Origin: Paenibacillus sp. YPG26
GTDB taxonomy: Bacteria; Bacillota; Bacilli; Paenibacillales; Paenibacillaceae
Direction: 5' to 3'
DNA length: 64,000 nt
Assembly (NCBI RefSeq): GCF_023704175.1
Contig: NZ_CP084530.1
Span: forward strand, 492,501-556,500
Position 1 is the first letter of the stretch. Each line of letters opens with the position of its first letter. The position numbers and the translations under genes are program-made. The notes beneath the pieces were generated by a model. It did no database searches and had not been told where the DNA came from. It saw only the letters and a list, made by a program, of their open reading frames with translations. This document shows, piece after piece, positions 49,768 through 57,677 of this stretch.

Positions 49768-50507
49768 ATGACACCATCGCCTTACTCAAAAGTCACCGGT
49801 CGATCCGGAAATTCAAAGATAAGCCGCTGGGCAAGAGTATGGTGGAGCAGATTATCAGCGCCGGTCAGGCTGCCTCTACCTCTAGCAATGTGCAGGCCTT
49901 CAGTGTTGTGGCCATAACAGATACAGAGCGGAAAGGAATTCTGTCGGAGCTCGCAGGGAATCAGGCTTATATCCGGGAGTGTCCCGTCTTCCTGGTATGG
50001 TGTGCGGATCTGCACCGCCTGAAATATACGGCAGAGAAGCACCGTCCTGGTCAGGAGTCCTATGAGGATGTGACCGAGAGCTTCATCATCGCGACAGTGG
50101 ATACCGCGCTCGCCGCGCAGAACGCCGCTGTGGCCGCGGAGTCGCTGGGTCTTGGAATTGTATACATCGGCGCAATTCGTAACCGGATTGACGAAGTGGC
50201 CGACCTGCTGGAACTGCCGGATCTCGTATATCCCGTGTTCGGGATGTGTCTGGGTTATCCAGACCAGGAGCCGGGTCTTCGTCCTAGATTACCGGTCTCG
50301 GCGGTCCTGCATTGGGATGAATACGATACAGACAAGACGGAAGATCAGGTTGAGCTCTATGACAAGACGATGTCAGGGTATCTGCGCGAACGCACTGGTG
50401 GACAGAAGGACACGCCTTGGTCGGAGCTGATGGCCGAGAAGCTGACTCAGCCAGCGCGCCTGCATATGCGGGAGTTTTTGCAGAAGAGAGGCTTTGAACT
50501 AAAGTGA
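49764..50507 (+). CDS. NfsA-type NAD(P)H-dependent nitroreductase
   Basis: The 247 residues fit the oxygen-insensitive nitroreductase / FMN reductase group (NfsA, B. subtilis NfrA). FMN-binding motifs 'LLKSHRSIRKFKDKPL' at the N-terminus and 'AGQAASTSSNVQAFSVV' are present, with 'AESLGLGIVYIGAIRN' and 'LGYPDQEPGLRPRLP' in the C-terminal half. It acts as a dimer in the cytoplasm. It is translationally coupled to the TetR gene, so the pair may answer a nitro- or quinone-type stress. A terminator follows. Confidence 0.92.
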   Translation: MNDTIALLKSHRSIRKFKDKPLGKSMVEQIISAGQAASTSSNVQAFSVVAITDTERKGILSELAGNQAYIRECPVFLVWCADLHRLKYTAEKHRPGQESYEDVTESFIIATVDTALAAQNAAVAAESLGLGIVYIGAIRNRIDEVADLLELPDLVYPVFGMCLGYPDQEPGLRPRLPVSAVLHWDEYDTDKTEDQVELYDKTMSGYLRERTGGQKDTPWSELMAEKLTQPARLHMREFLQKRGFELK

Positions 50508-50526
50508 GTTTTTTTGCATATGAGTA

Positions 50527-50561
50527 ACCGGGATCGTGAGCACAGGCTCCGGTCCTTTTTT
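50527..50561 (+). terminator. Terminator after the nitroreductase gene
   Basis: The nested stems ACCGG/CCGGT and GAGC/GCTC are followed by CCTTTTTT. Confidence 0.75.
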
Positions 50562-50722
50562 GTGCTCTAGATAATGAAGCTAGAGTAAAGACTTACATGA
50601 AGGCGGGCAGCGGCTGAGAGTTCAGCGTTCCCCGCGGTTGCCTGTGCATTCAACAATGCAGCTATTGCAGCTGCTCTTTAAATATGGGATATAATGTAAC
50701 GTGTAGATTAAGCGACGTAGAT

Positions 50723-50741
50723 TTTTTATCCGAGATAAAAA
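50723..50741 (+). promoter_or_regulatory. Hairpin touching the ribosome binding site of the AAA ATPase gene
   Basis: TTTTTATC and GATAAAAA form an 8-bp perfect stem with a 3-base loop; its last base is the first A of AAGGAGG-like AGGAGG (50741-50746). It could mask or frame the site. Confidence 0.5.
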
Positions 50742-50755
50742 GGAGGATGCTGCGG

Positions 50756-51511
50756 ATGAGCATTTATGAGGCGGACGCGTACGTGAGGAGCATCGAGCTG
50801 GATAGGATCCGGATTCCTTCTTATCAGCAGTATCCGTTCAACCTGGGGGCGGTTCGGCATCTGCACAGTCTGAAGCTTCATCCTAAGGTTACGTATATCA
50901 TCGGGGAGAACGGAATGGGCAAGTCCACATTGATGGAAGCGATGGCCGTTGCCTGGGGCTTCAATCCTGAGGGAGGTACGAAGAACTTCAACTTCTCCAC
51001 CCAGGCCACGCACTCTCCGCTGCACGAATATATCCGCTTGGTTCGGGGCAGGAACAGACCGCGGGACGGGTTCTTCTTCCGGGCGGAGAGCTATTATAAT
51101 TTGGCGACGAATATGGAGGTGCTGGACCGGGAAGTCTCGAATGCCCGACTTATAAAAGATTCATACGGCGGCAAATCGCTGCATGAGCAGTCGCACGGCG
51201 AGTCCTTTTTGGCGGCCTTCCTCCACCGGTTCGGGGGACGGGGGCTCTACATCCTGGACGAGCCGGAGGCCGCGCTGTCCCCACTGCGGCAGATGGCCAT
51301 GCTGGCGCGGATCCATGAGCTGGTAGAGCGGAATTCCCAGTTCATCATCTCCACGCATTCTCCGATTCTTATGGCGTATCCCGATTCGACTATTTACAAT
51401 CTGACGGCCGAGGGGATGGAGGTTACTTCACTGGAAGAGACGGACCATTACATTATCATGAAAGAGTTCCTAAATAATAAGGATAAAATGCTGCGTGAGC
51501 TGTTCGATTAA
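50756..51511 (+). CDS. AAA-family ATPase (ABC/RecF-like)
   Basis: The ATG at 50756 lies 9 bases after AGGAGG; longer frames start upstream of that site. The 251 residues contain Walker A 'GENGMGKSTL' at 50-59, a signature-like 'SHGESFLAAF', Walker B 'LYILDEPEAALSP' and the switch 'ISTHSPILMAYP'. The order matches stand-alone AAA_21-type ATPases related to ABC ATPases and RecF. The middle insertion is short, without a long coiled coil. No partner gene such as a nuclease or permease is adjacent, so its role is open. Such proteins occur both as housekeeping genes and in defence systems; nothing here supports the latter. Confidence 0.85.
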   Translation: MSIYEADAYVRSIELDRIRIPSYQQYPFNLGAVRHLHSLKLHPKVTYIIGENGMGKSTLMEAMAVAWGFNPEGGTKNFNFSTQATHSPLHEYIRLVRGRNRPRDGFFFRAESYYNLATNMEVLDREVSNARLIKDSYGGKSLHEQSHGESFLAAFLHRFGGRGLYILDEPEAALSPLRQMAMLARIHELVERNSQFIISTHSPILMAYPDSTIYNLTAEGMEVTSLEETDHYIIMKEFLNNKDKMLRELFD

Positions 51512-51523
51512 TGAAGAGCAGAC

Positions 51524-51973
51524 TCAGCTGAGAATGGGGTATTCCCAAAGTCCAAGCTGTCCCTTCGCTGGAATGAACTCAGGGAGCAGGGTCATATCCT
51601 CAACTTCCCAAGCGAAATGATCGACCCTGTAATCACCGAACAGGTAGTCATTCCCTTTAACCTCTTGACCCTCCTCCAATACTGCGGAATCCCCGCTATT
51701 CCCGGTAACCCTGTAACAATTTACAAGACGGCAAGTTGCCAGGATTACGCCAGTTGGCAGCTTCGTCTCGGTATAGCCATGCTTGGCAAGGACTGAGAAT
51801 ACAGGCTCGTCACGGCAGGCTGCCTTGTCTGTTCTTAAGCTGGCATGAATCGCGAGCGGTCCGCGGTAACGTGTTCTCCACGACCTTGTTTCATATTTGA
51901 TTTCCCCGAGAACAAAGAGGCTTGCCCAAGGCTGAATCATCGACAGTACCTTCAAGAAATTATCCCCTGTCAT
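51524..51973 (-). CDS. ASCH-domain protein
   Basis: The 149-residue protein has ASCH-fold features: 'LSMIQPWASLFVLGEIKYETR' (shown as 'MIQPWASLFVLG'), 'TRYRGPLAIHAS', 'GVILATCRLVNCYRV' and a C-terminal 'FAWEVEDMTLLPEFIPAKGQ'. ASCH domains resemble PUA folds and bind RNA or modified bases. The ATG at 51973 has a poor ribosome binding site. An in-frame TTG near 51955 lies after AGGGGA and is an alternative. It is convergent with the ATPase gene, with only 12 bases between the stops. Function unknown. Confidence 0.8.
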   Translation of the reverse strand: MTGDNFLKVLSMIQPWASLFVLGEIKYETRSWRTRYRGPLAIHASLRTDKAACRDEPVFSVLAKHGYTETKLPTGVILATCRLVNCYRVTGNSGDSAVLEEGQEVKGNDYLFGDYRVDHFAWEVEDMTLLPEFIPAKGQLGLWEYPILS

Positions 51974-52084
51974 TTTAGCTTTTTGTTTAGATTACCCTAT
52001 AGTTAGTGAAGTACACCTATCGTCAATTTATGAAATTGATAGCGCAAACTTAATAACAGGGTTAACCATTAATGGTATGAATGA

Positions 52085-52109
52085 GAAAAAGCCCTCGATT
52101 AGAGGGCTT
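52085..52109 (-). terminator. Terminator of the thi-tatD operon
   Basis: On the minus strand AAGCCCTC-taatc-GAGGGCTT is followed by TTTC. It lies about 50 bases after the tatD stop at 52157. Confidence 0.8.
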
Positions 52110-52156
52110 GTGTCGCATAAGCAGAGATGTAAGGGCATAGCAGCTAATGTTCACAT

Positions 52157-52945
52157 TTAATAGTAGAACCGCTTCGTATTCGCGTACAGCATCGTCTCCG
52201 CTTGCTGGGGTGTGATTCCGTGAATCGCCCCGTAAGCCGCGATGACGTCTCTCACCATCCGCGGGTGGGTCACTTGACCCTTGAAAAGTCCTTCAAATGG
52301 CCAAGGTCCATCGGTCTCTGCCATCACAAGATGCTTCGGATAACGCTCTGCCAGCTCTCTGATCTCCGGCTCATACAGCAGGTCGGGGGTGAAGGAAATA
52401 TAATAGCCCTGGCTGGCCATACGCTTAATCGTGTGCGGCGCTCCCTTGAACCAGTGGAAATGCGCCCGGGTAATCCGGTGCTTCTCCAGCAGGTCGCAGA
52501 CGAGATCCGCATCTTCATAGACGGCGTGCAGAACGACGGGCTTATCCAGACGGGCGGCCAGAGCGAGCAGTCTGTCCAACAGGTGAAGATAAGGGGCATT
52601 GTCCCAAGCTTCACCGCGTTCCGTGGTCTCTAGCCGGGAGTAATAGGGGAGACCGATCTCGCCGACAGCCGCCATCTGATCTGCATGCTGCTCGATCCAC
52701 TGTATCAGCTTGTCCACGTCGTGTTCAGACGGTAGTTCCTGCTCGGGGTGAAACCCGTAAGCAGGCCGGACGATGCCCGGGTATTGCATGGCCAGCTTCT
52801 GATTCTGCTGCGAGGATTCCAGGTTCATCGAGACGGCAACTAAGGACTCCACACCGCTGGCTGCAAGCTCACCAAGCAGCTTGGTGCGGATGTGCTCATC
52901 ATAGAGATCGAGGTGAATATGGGCGTCGATTATTTTATTCAGCAT
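52157..52945 (-). CDS. TatD-family metal-dependent hydrolase/DNase
   Basis: The ATG at 52945 is 9 bases after GAAGGGAG and lies inside the end of the upstream ATPase gene (11-base overlap). The 262 residues show the TatD metal ligands: 'DAHIHLD' (HxH), 'AVGEIGLPYY' (Glu), 'PVVLHAVYED', 'RAHFHWFKG' and 'MAETDGPWPF' (Asp). TatD proteins are TIM-barrel nucleases or hydrolases in the cytoplasm. Its place as last gene of a TPP-riboswitch operon is unusual and hints at a job in pyrimidine or thiamine-fragment salvage, but this is inference from position. Confidence 0.88.
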   Translation of the reverse strand: MLNKIIDAHIHLDLYDEHIRTKLLGELAASGVESLVAVSMNLESSQQNQKLAMQYPGIVRPAYGFHPEQELPSEHDVDKLIQWIEQHADQMAAVGEIGLPYYSRLETTERGEAWDNAPYLHLLDRLLALAARLDKPVVLHAVYEDADLVCDLLEKHRITRAHFHWFKGAPHTIKRMASQGYYISFTPDLLYEPEIRELAERYPKHLVMAETDGPWPFEGLFKGQVTHPRMVRDVIAAYGAIHGITPQQAETMLYANTKRFYY

Positions 52946-53771
52946 AGGAGCGGCTCCCTTCAAGCATTTTCTTCTGTTCCTCCCGCATGTACTGCGTCAG
53001 CTCCCGCTTCAGGGCGAGGAAGGAAGGGCTCTCTGTAATCTCGTCCCGGCGCGGCCTTGGAAAAGGAACGTTAACCTTATGCAGCACCGCAGCCGGACGG
53101 CTCGAGAACAGATATACCGTATCCGACAGCAGCAGAGCTTCCTCAATACTGTGAGTAATGAACAGCACCGAGCGCTTATTCTCTTCCCAGATATTCAACA
53201 GCCAATGCTGCATGTCGCTCCGGGTCAGCGCATCAAGTGCGCTGAAGGGTTCATCCAGGCACATCACTTCCTGTCTGCCCAGCAGTCCGCGAAGGAAGGA
53301 GGCGCGCTGCTGCATGCCGCCGGACAGCTTGTGCGGATAGGAGCTCTCGAATCCACCAAGTCCTGCGCGAAGCAGCCATTCTCTAGCCTCCGCCCGGGCC
53401 TCCTTAACCGTTACACCGTCTACTTCCATCGCCAGAATCACATTATCTTCAATTGTCCGCCAAGGGAATAAAGCCGGCTGCTGGGGAACATAACTGATAT
53501 GTCCCTTCTGCCCGGTGATATCCTGGCCTTGCAGCAGAATTTGGCCCTGATCCGGCTCGGTCAGACCGCCGATCAGGTGGAACAAGGTACTCTTGCCGCT
53601 GCCTGACGGGCCAACGATGGACACGAACTCACCTTGCGCAACCGATAGCGAGATGTCCTTCAGCACCGGCAGGCTCTGACGCTTGTCCCGGAAGCTCTTG
53701 CTAAGGCCACGAACCTCGAGTGCAGGAACTGGAATAGAGGACCCCGGTTCATCCGTTGTTGACTTGTCCAT
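52935..53771 (-). CDS. thiZ: ABC transporter ATPase, ThiZ-like (pyrimidine precursor uptake)
   Basis: The 278-residue ATPase has Walker A 'GPSGSGKSTL' (about 54-63), the signature 'LSGGMQQRASFLRGL', Walker B 'VMCLDEPFSALD' and the switch 'FITHSIEEAL'. It belongs to the nitrate/sulfonate/taurine/HMP importer group. AAGGAGGG lies before the ATG. It follows the permease by 12 bases and overlaps tatD. TPP control and the ThiY-like binding protein point to hydroxymethylpyrimidine or a related precursor as substrate. Confidence 0.88.
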   Translation of the reverse strand: MDKSTTDEPGSSIPVPALEVRGLSKSFRDKRQSLPVLKDISLSVAQGEFVSIVGPSGSGKSTLFHLIGGLTEPDQGQILLQGQDITGQKGHISYVPQQPALFPWRTIEDNVILAMEVDGVTVKEARAEAREWLLRAGLGGFESSYPHKLSGGMQQRASFLRGLLGRQEVMCLDEPFSALDALTRSDMQHWLLNIWEENKRSVLFITHSIEEALLLSDTVYLFSSRPAAVLHKVNVPFPRPRRDEITESPSFLALKRELTQYMREEQKKMLEGSRSYAE

Positions 53772-53783
53772 AATCTTCCCTCC

Positions 53784-54548
53784 TTATTTATTCTTCTGTT
53801 CAGGCTTATAACGGATTAACCATTTCTCCAGGAGCACAATAAGTGTGAACAGCAGCAGACTCATGACTACAATAATCATAATGGCAACAAAGATCCGGTC
53901 CGTTCGAAATGAGGATTTCTGCATCAGCATATACTGGCCGATGCCGCTCCCGCTTCCCATCCATTCCGCAATAATGGCTCCCATAACGCTGTAGGTGGAG
54001 GCGATCTTAACTCCGGAGAGGATGGAAGGAAGCGCATAGGGAAGCTCGAGCTTCCTGAAGATCTGCCCTCTACTGGCCCCGATCATTCGCATATAGTTGA
54101 GCATCACATGATCGGTCCGCGATAGTCCATCCAGGGTTGCAACCGCGACCGGGAAGAAGCAGACGAGCGTGATAATAATAAGCTTGGGCGTCAGATCAAA
54201 GCCGAACCAGACGACCAGCAGAGGAGCCAGCGCGATTGTGGGGATGTTCTGACTCAGAATAATCAGCGGATACAGAGCTGACTTCAAGATAGGTATGAAA
54301 TGAAGTGTAATTGCAATGATAAGTCCTACGGCAAGGCCAATGACGAGTCCAAGCAAAGTGAGCTGAAGAGTGGCGAGGGTCTTGTCCCATAGATTGGCCG
54401 GATTGGCTGCCGCTTCCCTTCCAATATCGGCGGGACTCGGAAGCAGCCATTTATCAGTAACGAATAACGAGGTTCCAATCTGCCAGGCGAGAATAAACAA
54501 GATGACCGCCACTAGGGGCGGCCATACTATTTTGAACCAGGATCTCAT
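53784..54548 (-). CDS. thiX: ABC transporter permease, ThiX-like
   Basis: The 254-residue permease has about six membrane helices with the first at 9-28 and the binding-protein-dependent transport motif 'YMRMIGASRGQIFRKLELPY' (EAA-like loop) near residues 150-170. The SsuC/TauC/ThiX group has this length. It overlaps the preceding 97-aa gene by 4 bases (ATGA), which shows translational coupling. It forms the importer with the ATPase at 52935 and the lipoprotein at 54893. Confidence 0.88.
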   Translation of the reverse strand: MRSWFKIVWPPLVAVILFILAWQIGTSLFVTDKWLLPSPADIGREAAANPANLWDKTLATLQLTLLGLVIGLAVGLIIAITLHFIPILKSALYPLIILSQNIPTIALAPLLVVWFGFDLTPKLIIITLVCFFPVAVATLDGLSRTDHVMLNYMRMIGASRGQIFRKLELPYALPSILSGVKIASTYSVMGAIIAEWMGSGSGIGQYMLMQKSSFRTDRIFVAIMIIVVMSLLLFTLIVLLEKWLIRYKPEQKNK

Positions 54549-54838
54549 GGACGGTATTTCTCCGTCAGCTTATCCATACTCGCACCTTCGGGTGTGTACA
54601 GAATCTTGATCTGCGAAATAATGCTTGGACTGCCGAACTCTATCACCGCTTCATTCATCTTCTTCACAATATCCAGGAGCTCGCTCAGTTCCCCTTCCAT
54701 CGTTGTCTCAAGGGCGTTCACTTGATGCTTCACACCGGAAGCCTGAATAACCTCAATGGCCCTGTCGACGTAAGGAATCACATCCTCACCGCCCGGGGTC
54801 TTCGGAATAATCTGTATACTTAGCAGGGTGTTGGCCAT
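54545..54838 (-). CDS. Thiamine-binding protein, MTH1187/YqgV family
   Basis: The 97-residue protein begins 'LLSIQIIPKTPGGEDVIPYV' and has 'GVKHQVNALETTMEGELSEL' and 'MNEAVIEFGSPSIISQIKIL', which fit the small ferredoxin-like family (MTH1187, related to YkoF) that binds thiamine or its pyrimidine moiety. AAGGAAG lies 10 bases before the ATG. It sits between the binding protein and permease genes under the TPP riboswitch. It may be a cytoplasmic ligand buffer or sensor for the importer; this is inference. Confidence 0.85.
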   Translation of the reverse strand: MANTLLSIQIIPKTPGGEDVIPYVDRAIEVIQASGVKHQVNALETTMEGELSELLDIVKKMNEAVIEFGSPSIISQIKILYTPEGASMDKLTEKYRP

Positions 54839-54892
54839 GGTTGATCTTCCTTCCTATATGGATTGGATAGGTGCTTGATCTGGTTGTCTGCC

Positions 54893-55939
54893 TTACTTGG
54901 CTTCAGGCAGATAATCATTGGAGAATGCCTTGCTTGCGTCCAGAGGCTTATCCAGCAGCTTGCGTTCATACATCCAATCAGAGTAATTCTTCCATACGGA
55001 TTCTTTCTGTTCTCCCCAACGTCGGGCATCATCCTTGTACCGGGGGCTTAGCCACTTCTGGCTGGCCACAACCAGCTTCTCGTCCAGGTCCGGTGCAGCC
55101 TTAAGCAGAATCTTGGCTGCCTCTTCCGGATGGTCGATGGCATACTCATAACCTTTGGAGGTTGCGTCCATGAAGGCTTTGACCATTTCCGGGTCGCTCG
55201 CGATGAGCTTCTCACTGGAAGCGATGACTGGTGTGTAATAGTCAAGCTTGTCTGAGTAGTCCTTGACGTAGAGCATATCCAGCGGTTGTCCGCGAAGCTG
55301 TGCCTCGATTCCGGTCCACCCATAATAGATCCAGGCGAAGTCAATATCCCGCTTCACAGCTGTGAAATAATCGGCATTACCGATATTGATATTGGTAACT
55401 TTGGAGACGTCAGCACCCTGGAGCTCCATGATCGATTTCATTACCGCTTCTTCCACAGGGGATCCCCAGCCGCCATATTTCTTCCCTTCGAAGTCTTTGG
55501 GAGATTTGATCTTGCGGTCAACCGGGGCTGCAAAGCCCGAGGTGTTGTGCTGAATCACGGCCGCCAGGGATACCAGCGGCACGTTCTGTGTGCGGCCTTG
55601 AGTAATGCTCTCCTGATAGCTGACACCGAACTGGGCGGCACCCGAAGCAATCATGGAATCAGCCGATCCGCTTCCGGGCTGAATAATATCCACGTTCAGT
55701 CCAGCATCCTTATAGTACCCAAGCTCTTTGGCGGCAAAAAGGCCGGTGTGATTCGTATTCGGAGTCCAGTCGAGCACGACCTTGATCTCCTTCAGCTCCT
55801 TCGTCTTCTCGGCAGCGGGAGTTGATGTGGTACCGGTTGCGGCGCTGCCGCTGTCCGCTTGCTTTGGAGCTCCGCAGCCCGCCGCTGCAAGTACAACAAC
55901 ACAGCTGAGCAGAAGCAGACTCCATATTCTCTTTTTCAT
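54893..55939 (-). CDS. thiY: ThiY-like pyrimidine precursor-binding lipoprotein
   Basis: The ATG at 55939 has AAGGGGCG upstream; the longer frame runs into the riboswitch and is not used. The 348 residues have a lipoprotein signal with Cys22 ('LAAAGCGAPK') and an NMT1/THI5-type binding domain: 'VVLDWTPNTNHTGLFAAKEL' and 'GYYKDAGLNVDIIQPG', close to the pattern of ThiY proteins that bind N-formyl-aminopyrimidine or HMP. 'KKYGGWGSPVEEAVMKSIM' is also typical of the family. It is the first gene after the TPP riboswitch and leads the operon of importer genes. Confidence 0.92.
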   Translation of the reverse strand: MKKRIWSLLLLSCVVVLAAAGCGAPKQADSGSAATGTTSTPAAEKTKELKEIKVVLDWTPNTNHTGLFAAKELGYYKDAGLNVDIIQPGSGSADSMIASGAAQFGVSYQESITQGRTQNVPLVSLAAVIQHNTSGFAAPVDRKIKSPKDFEGKKYGGWGSPVEEAVMKSIMELQGADVSKVTNINIGNADYFTAVKRDIDFAWIYYGWTGIEAQLRGQPLDMLYVKDYSDKLDYYTPVIASSEKLIASDPEMVKAFMDATSKGYEYAIDHPEEAAKILLKAAPDLDEKLVVASQKWLSPRYKDDARRWGEQKESVWKNYSDWMYERKLLDKPLDASKAFSNDYLPEAK

Positions 55940-56040
55940 TAGTATTCGCCCCTTCTTCCTAGAAATTCTACCTTGCTCCTGACCGTTAACCCGAGCTGTT
56001 ATATGGAATGGACTATCCATATAGATGATGTAATGCAATA

Positions 56041-56067
56041 GAAAAAGGCGTCCTGGACAGGACGCCT
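56041..56067 (-). terminator. Expression-platform terminator of the TPP riboswitch
   Basis: On the minus strand AGGCGTCCTG-TC-CAGGACGCCT is followed by TTTTTC. It lies between the aptamer and the thiY-like start, so termination when TPP is bound is the likely mechanism. Confidence 0.85.
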
Positions 56068-56104
56068 TCATGCGCATGAAAGATTGGATTCACCAAACAT
56101 TTCC

Positions 56105-56198
56105 CGTTCCTACGCTGGCATTATCCAGATCAGGTCTACGGGTTAGCATCTTGGGGATGCACTCTCAGCCGGCCTAATTCCAGCTCCCCGGGTCTTTG
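56105..56198 (-). ncRNA. TPP riboswitch (THI element)
   Basis: On the minus strand the conserved THI-box parts appear in order: 'GGGGAGCTGG', 'GGCTGAGAGTGCATCCCC', 'AACCCGTAGACCTGATCTGG' and 'ATAATGCCAGCGTAGGAA'. The P1 stem flanks are near 56110 and 56195. It precedes the thiY-like gene by about 165 bases, with a terminator between. TPP binding should turn the operon off. The rest of the gap 55940-56332 shows no gene. Confidence 0.96.
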
Positions 56199-56332
56199 AA
56201 GTTATTACTAGAAGTATTATAGTCCCACCCCCGGACCTTGTCCAGTAAAGGGTCGCGTCAACGGTTCATCTTGCCCGCCTATGGGTACACTAACGGTGAG
56301 CGCCATTTTGAAATAGGAAGGGAGCAATGAGC

Positions 56333-56752
56333 ATGGATCGTCAGCATTTGGAATCGCAGATTGAACAAGCCCTGAAGGATAATAAGTTTGGTTCCTTCGG
56401 AACCGTTGAGAACGGTGGCCCCAAGGTGCGTTACATGGCTATTTACCATGAGGGACTGACTATATACCTGGCTACCGACCGCAAGACGCATAAGGTGGAA
56501 GAGCTACAGAACAACCCCAAGGCAGCGCTGCTGCTAGGATATGAGCAGGGAGGAACGGGGGATATTGTTGAGATTGAGGGCGAGGCAACCATCAGCAGTG
56601 AGGACAGCCTCAAGTCCAAGGTCTGGAAGGATGAGTTCAAGAAGTATCTGGACGGACCGGATGATCCGGACTATGTAGTCATCAAGCTGGTGCCTTCGCG
56701 TATCGAATTCGTACCCCAGGGCTCTGACCGTCAGGTCTGGACCGCCTCATAA
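56333..56752 (+). CDS. Pyridoxamine 5'-phosphate oxidase-like flavin-binding protein
   Basis: The ATG at 56333 lies 8 bases after GGGAG; an ATG two codons earlier is too close to it. The 139 residues show a split-barrel PNPOx-like fold: 'FGSFGTVENGGPKVRYMAIY', 'IYLATDRKTHKVEELQNNPK' and 'ALLLGYEQGG' are like B. subtilis YdaG (general stress protein 26). FMN or heme binding is typical of the family. The catalytic activity is unknown. It is a single gene ending at a terminator. Confidence 0.85.
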   Translation: MDRQHLESQIEQALKDNKFGSFGTVENGGPKVRYMAIYHEGLTIYLATDRKTHKVEELQNNPKAALLLGYEQGGTGDIVEIEGEATISSEDSLKSKVWKDEFKKYLDGPDDPDYVVIKLVPSRIEFVPQGSDRQVWTAS

Positions 56753-56770
56753 TTCAAAGTTAATAACGAT

Positions 56771-56798
56771 ACCCGGGACAGCTTGTTCCGGGTTTTCT
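56771..56798 (+). terminator. Terminator after the PNPOx-like gene
   Basis: ACCCGGGACA and TGTTCCGGGT form a 10-bp stem with one mismatch, followed by TTTCT. Confidence 0.75.
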
Positions 56799-56879
56799 GG
56801 GCGTGCCGAGGCTAGTGAAGAGACGTATTGCAGCGCTTACTTTTTTCTTCCATTTTATCCACTTGGTTCCGGTTAGTAT

Positions 56880-56908
56880 TTGCTTTTTGCTGGAAATAAG
56901 ATTATAAT
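56880..56908 (+). promoter_or_regulatory. Cold-shock gene promoter
   Basis: TTGCTT (56880-56885) and a perfect TATAAT (56903-56908) are 17 bases apart. The leader to the ATG at 57049 would be about 135 bases long and AT-rich, as is usual for cold-shock mRNAs whose leader folds differently in the cold. Confidence 0.65.
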
Positions 56909-57048
56909 AAAGTTAATTGACTCTTGGGGGATATTCTCATATTGAAAAGAGTGTCACTTACAACCTGGAACTTTTTTCAATGTGTGAATTTTTTTTATGG
57001 AAAAAAGGAGCATATTAATTTTTTTCACTTTTAGGGAGGCTACCCCAA

Positions 57049-57249
57049 ATGGAAACAGGAACAGTTAAATGGTTCAACGCTGAGAAAGGCTTTGGCTTCA
57101 TCGAAGTTGAAGGCGGCAACGATGTATTCGTGCATTTCAGCGCAATCACTGGCGAAGGCTTCAAGACGCTTGACGAAGGACAGCGCGTACAATTCAACGT
57201 TGTTCAAGGCAACCGCGGACCGCAAGCCGAGAACGTTGTAAAACTGTAA
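57049..57249 (+). CDS. Cold shock protein (CspA/CspB family)
   Basis: The 66-residue OB-fold protein binds single-stranded RNA and DNA and acts as an RNA chaperone. RNP1 is 'KGFGFIEV' and RNP2 'VFVHFSAI'; the start '[20 protein letters not shown]' and the end '[13 protein letters not shown]' are standard. AGGGAGG lies 10 bases before the ATG. The long leader suggests post-transcriptional control by temperature. A strong terminator follows, then the cold-inducible ydjO-like gene. Confidence 0.96.
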   Translation: METGTVKWFNAEKGFGFIEVEGGNDVFVHFSAITGEGFKTLDEGQRVQFNVVQGNRGPQAENVVKL

Positions 57250-57259
57250 CGCGAACCAT

Positions 57260-57296
57260 ACTGCCCTTAACGTGTGCGTTAGGGGCAGTTTTTTCT
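57260..57296 (+). terminator. Terminator of the cold-shock gene
   Basis: ACTGCCCTTAACG and CGTTAGGGGCAGT form the stem, followed by TTTTTTC. Confidence 0.9.
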
Positions 57297-57333
57297 TTTT
57301 TTATTTAGAGGTTGGAACAGAAGGAGGATAATC

Positions 57334-57567
57334 ATGAATTATCGAAAGAAAACGTTAGAAGAAGTTCCTGAGGAGATCACGCCGATTTGGTCCTGCACCA
57401 ATGACAGTTGCAACGGATGGATGAGGGATAATTTTGCGTTTGACTACACTCCTGCTTGCCCTCTATGTTCTTCTGAGATGGAGAAGAGTTCAAAGATGCT
57501 TCCCTTGCTTGTTAACAACAATGCCGATATGAAGTCGCTCAAGAAGGGTGTTCAGATCGATCAGTAA
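57334..57567 (+). CDS. ydjO: Cold-inducible zinc-ribbon-like protein, YdjO family
   Basis: The 77-residue protein shows the YdjO pattern: 'TPIWSCTNDSCNGWMRDNFA' and 'YTPACPLCSSEM', with two pairs of Cys (C21, C26, C42, C45) that should bind zinc. B. subtilis YdjO is annotated as cold-inducible. GAAGGAGG lies 9 bases before the ATG. It follows the csp gene, but a terminator separates them, so partial read-through or a separate promoter is needed. The function of the family is unknown. Confidence 0.85.
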   Translation: MNYRKKTLEEVPEEITPIWSCTNDSCNGWMRDNFAFDYTPACPLCSSEMEKSSKMLPLLVNNNADMKSLKKGVQIDQ

Positions 57568-57597
57568 GCTTGATATCCGTAAGTCTCATACCACATC

Positions 57598-57630
57598 AAG
57601 GCCTCCGTATTCAATACGGGGGCCTTTTAT
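57598..57630. terminator. Bidirectional terminator
   Basis: AAGGCCTCCGTAT and ATACGGGGGCCTT form a 13-bp stem with loop TCA and a T-run on the plus strand. It lies between ydjO and the convergent VOC gene. Confidence 0.8.
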
Positions 57631-57677
57631 AGTGGTGAACAGACCCGCTCGGCCTGGTTCCGGACCAATCCATGCGT

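Noticed and set aside
50756..51973. AAA ATPase and ASCH protein as a two-gene defence system
   Set aside because: The genes are convergent, not co-transcribed, the ATPase lacks an effector domain and no other defence gene is nearby; the evidence does not support it.
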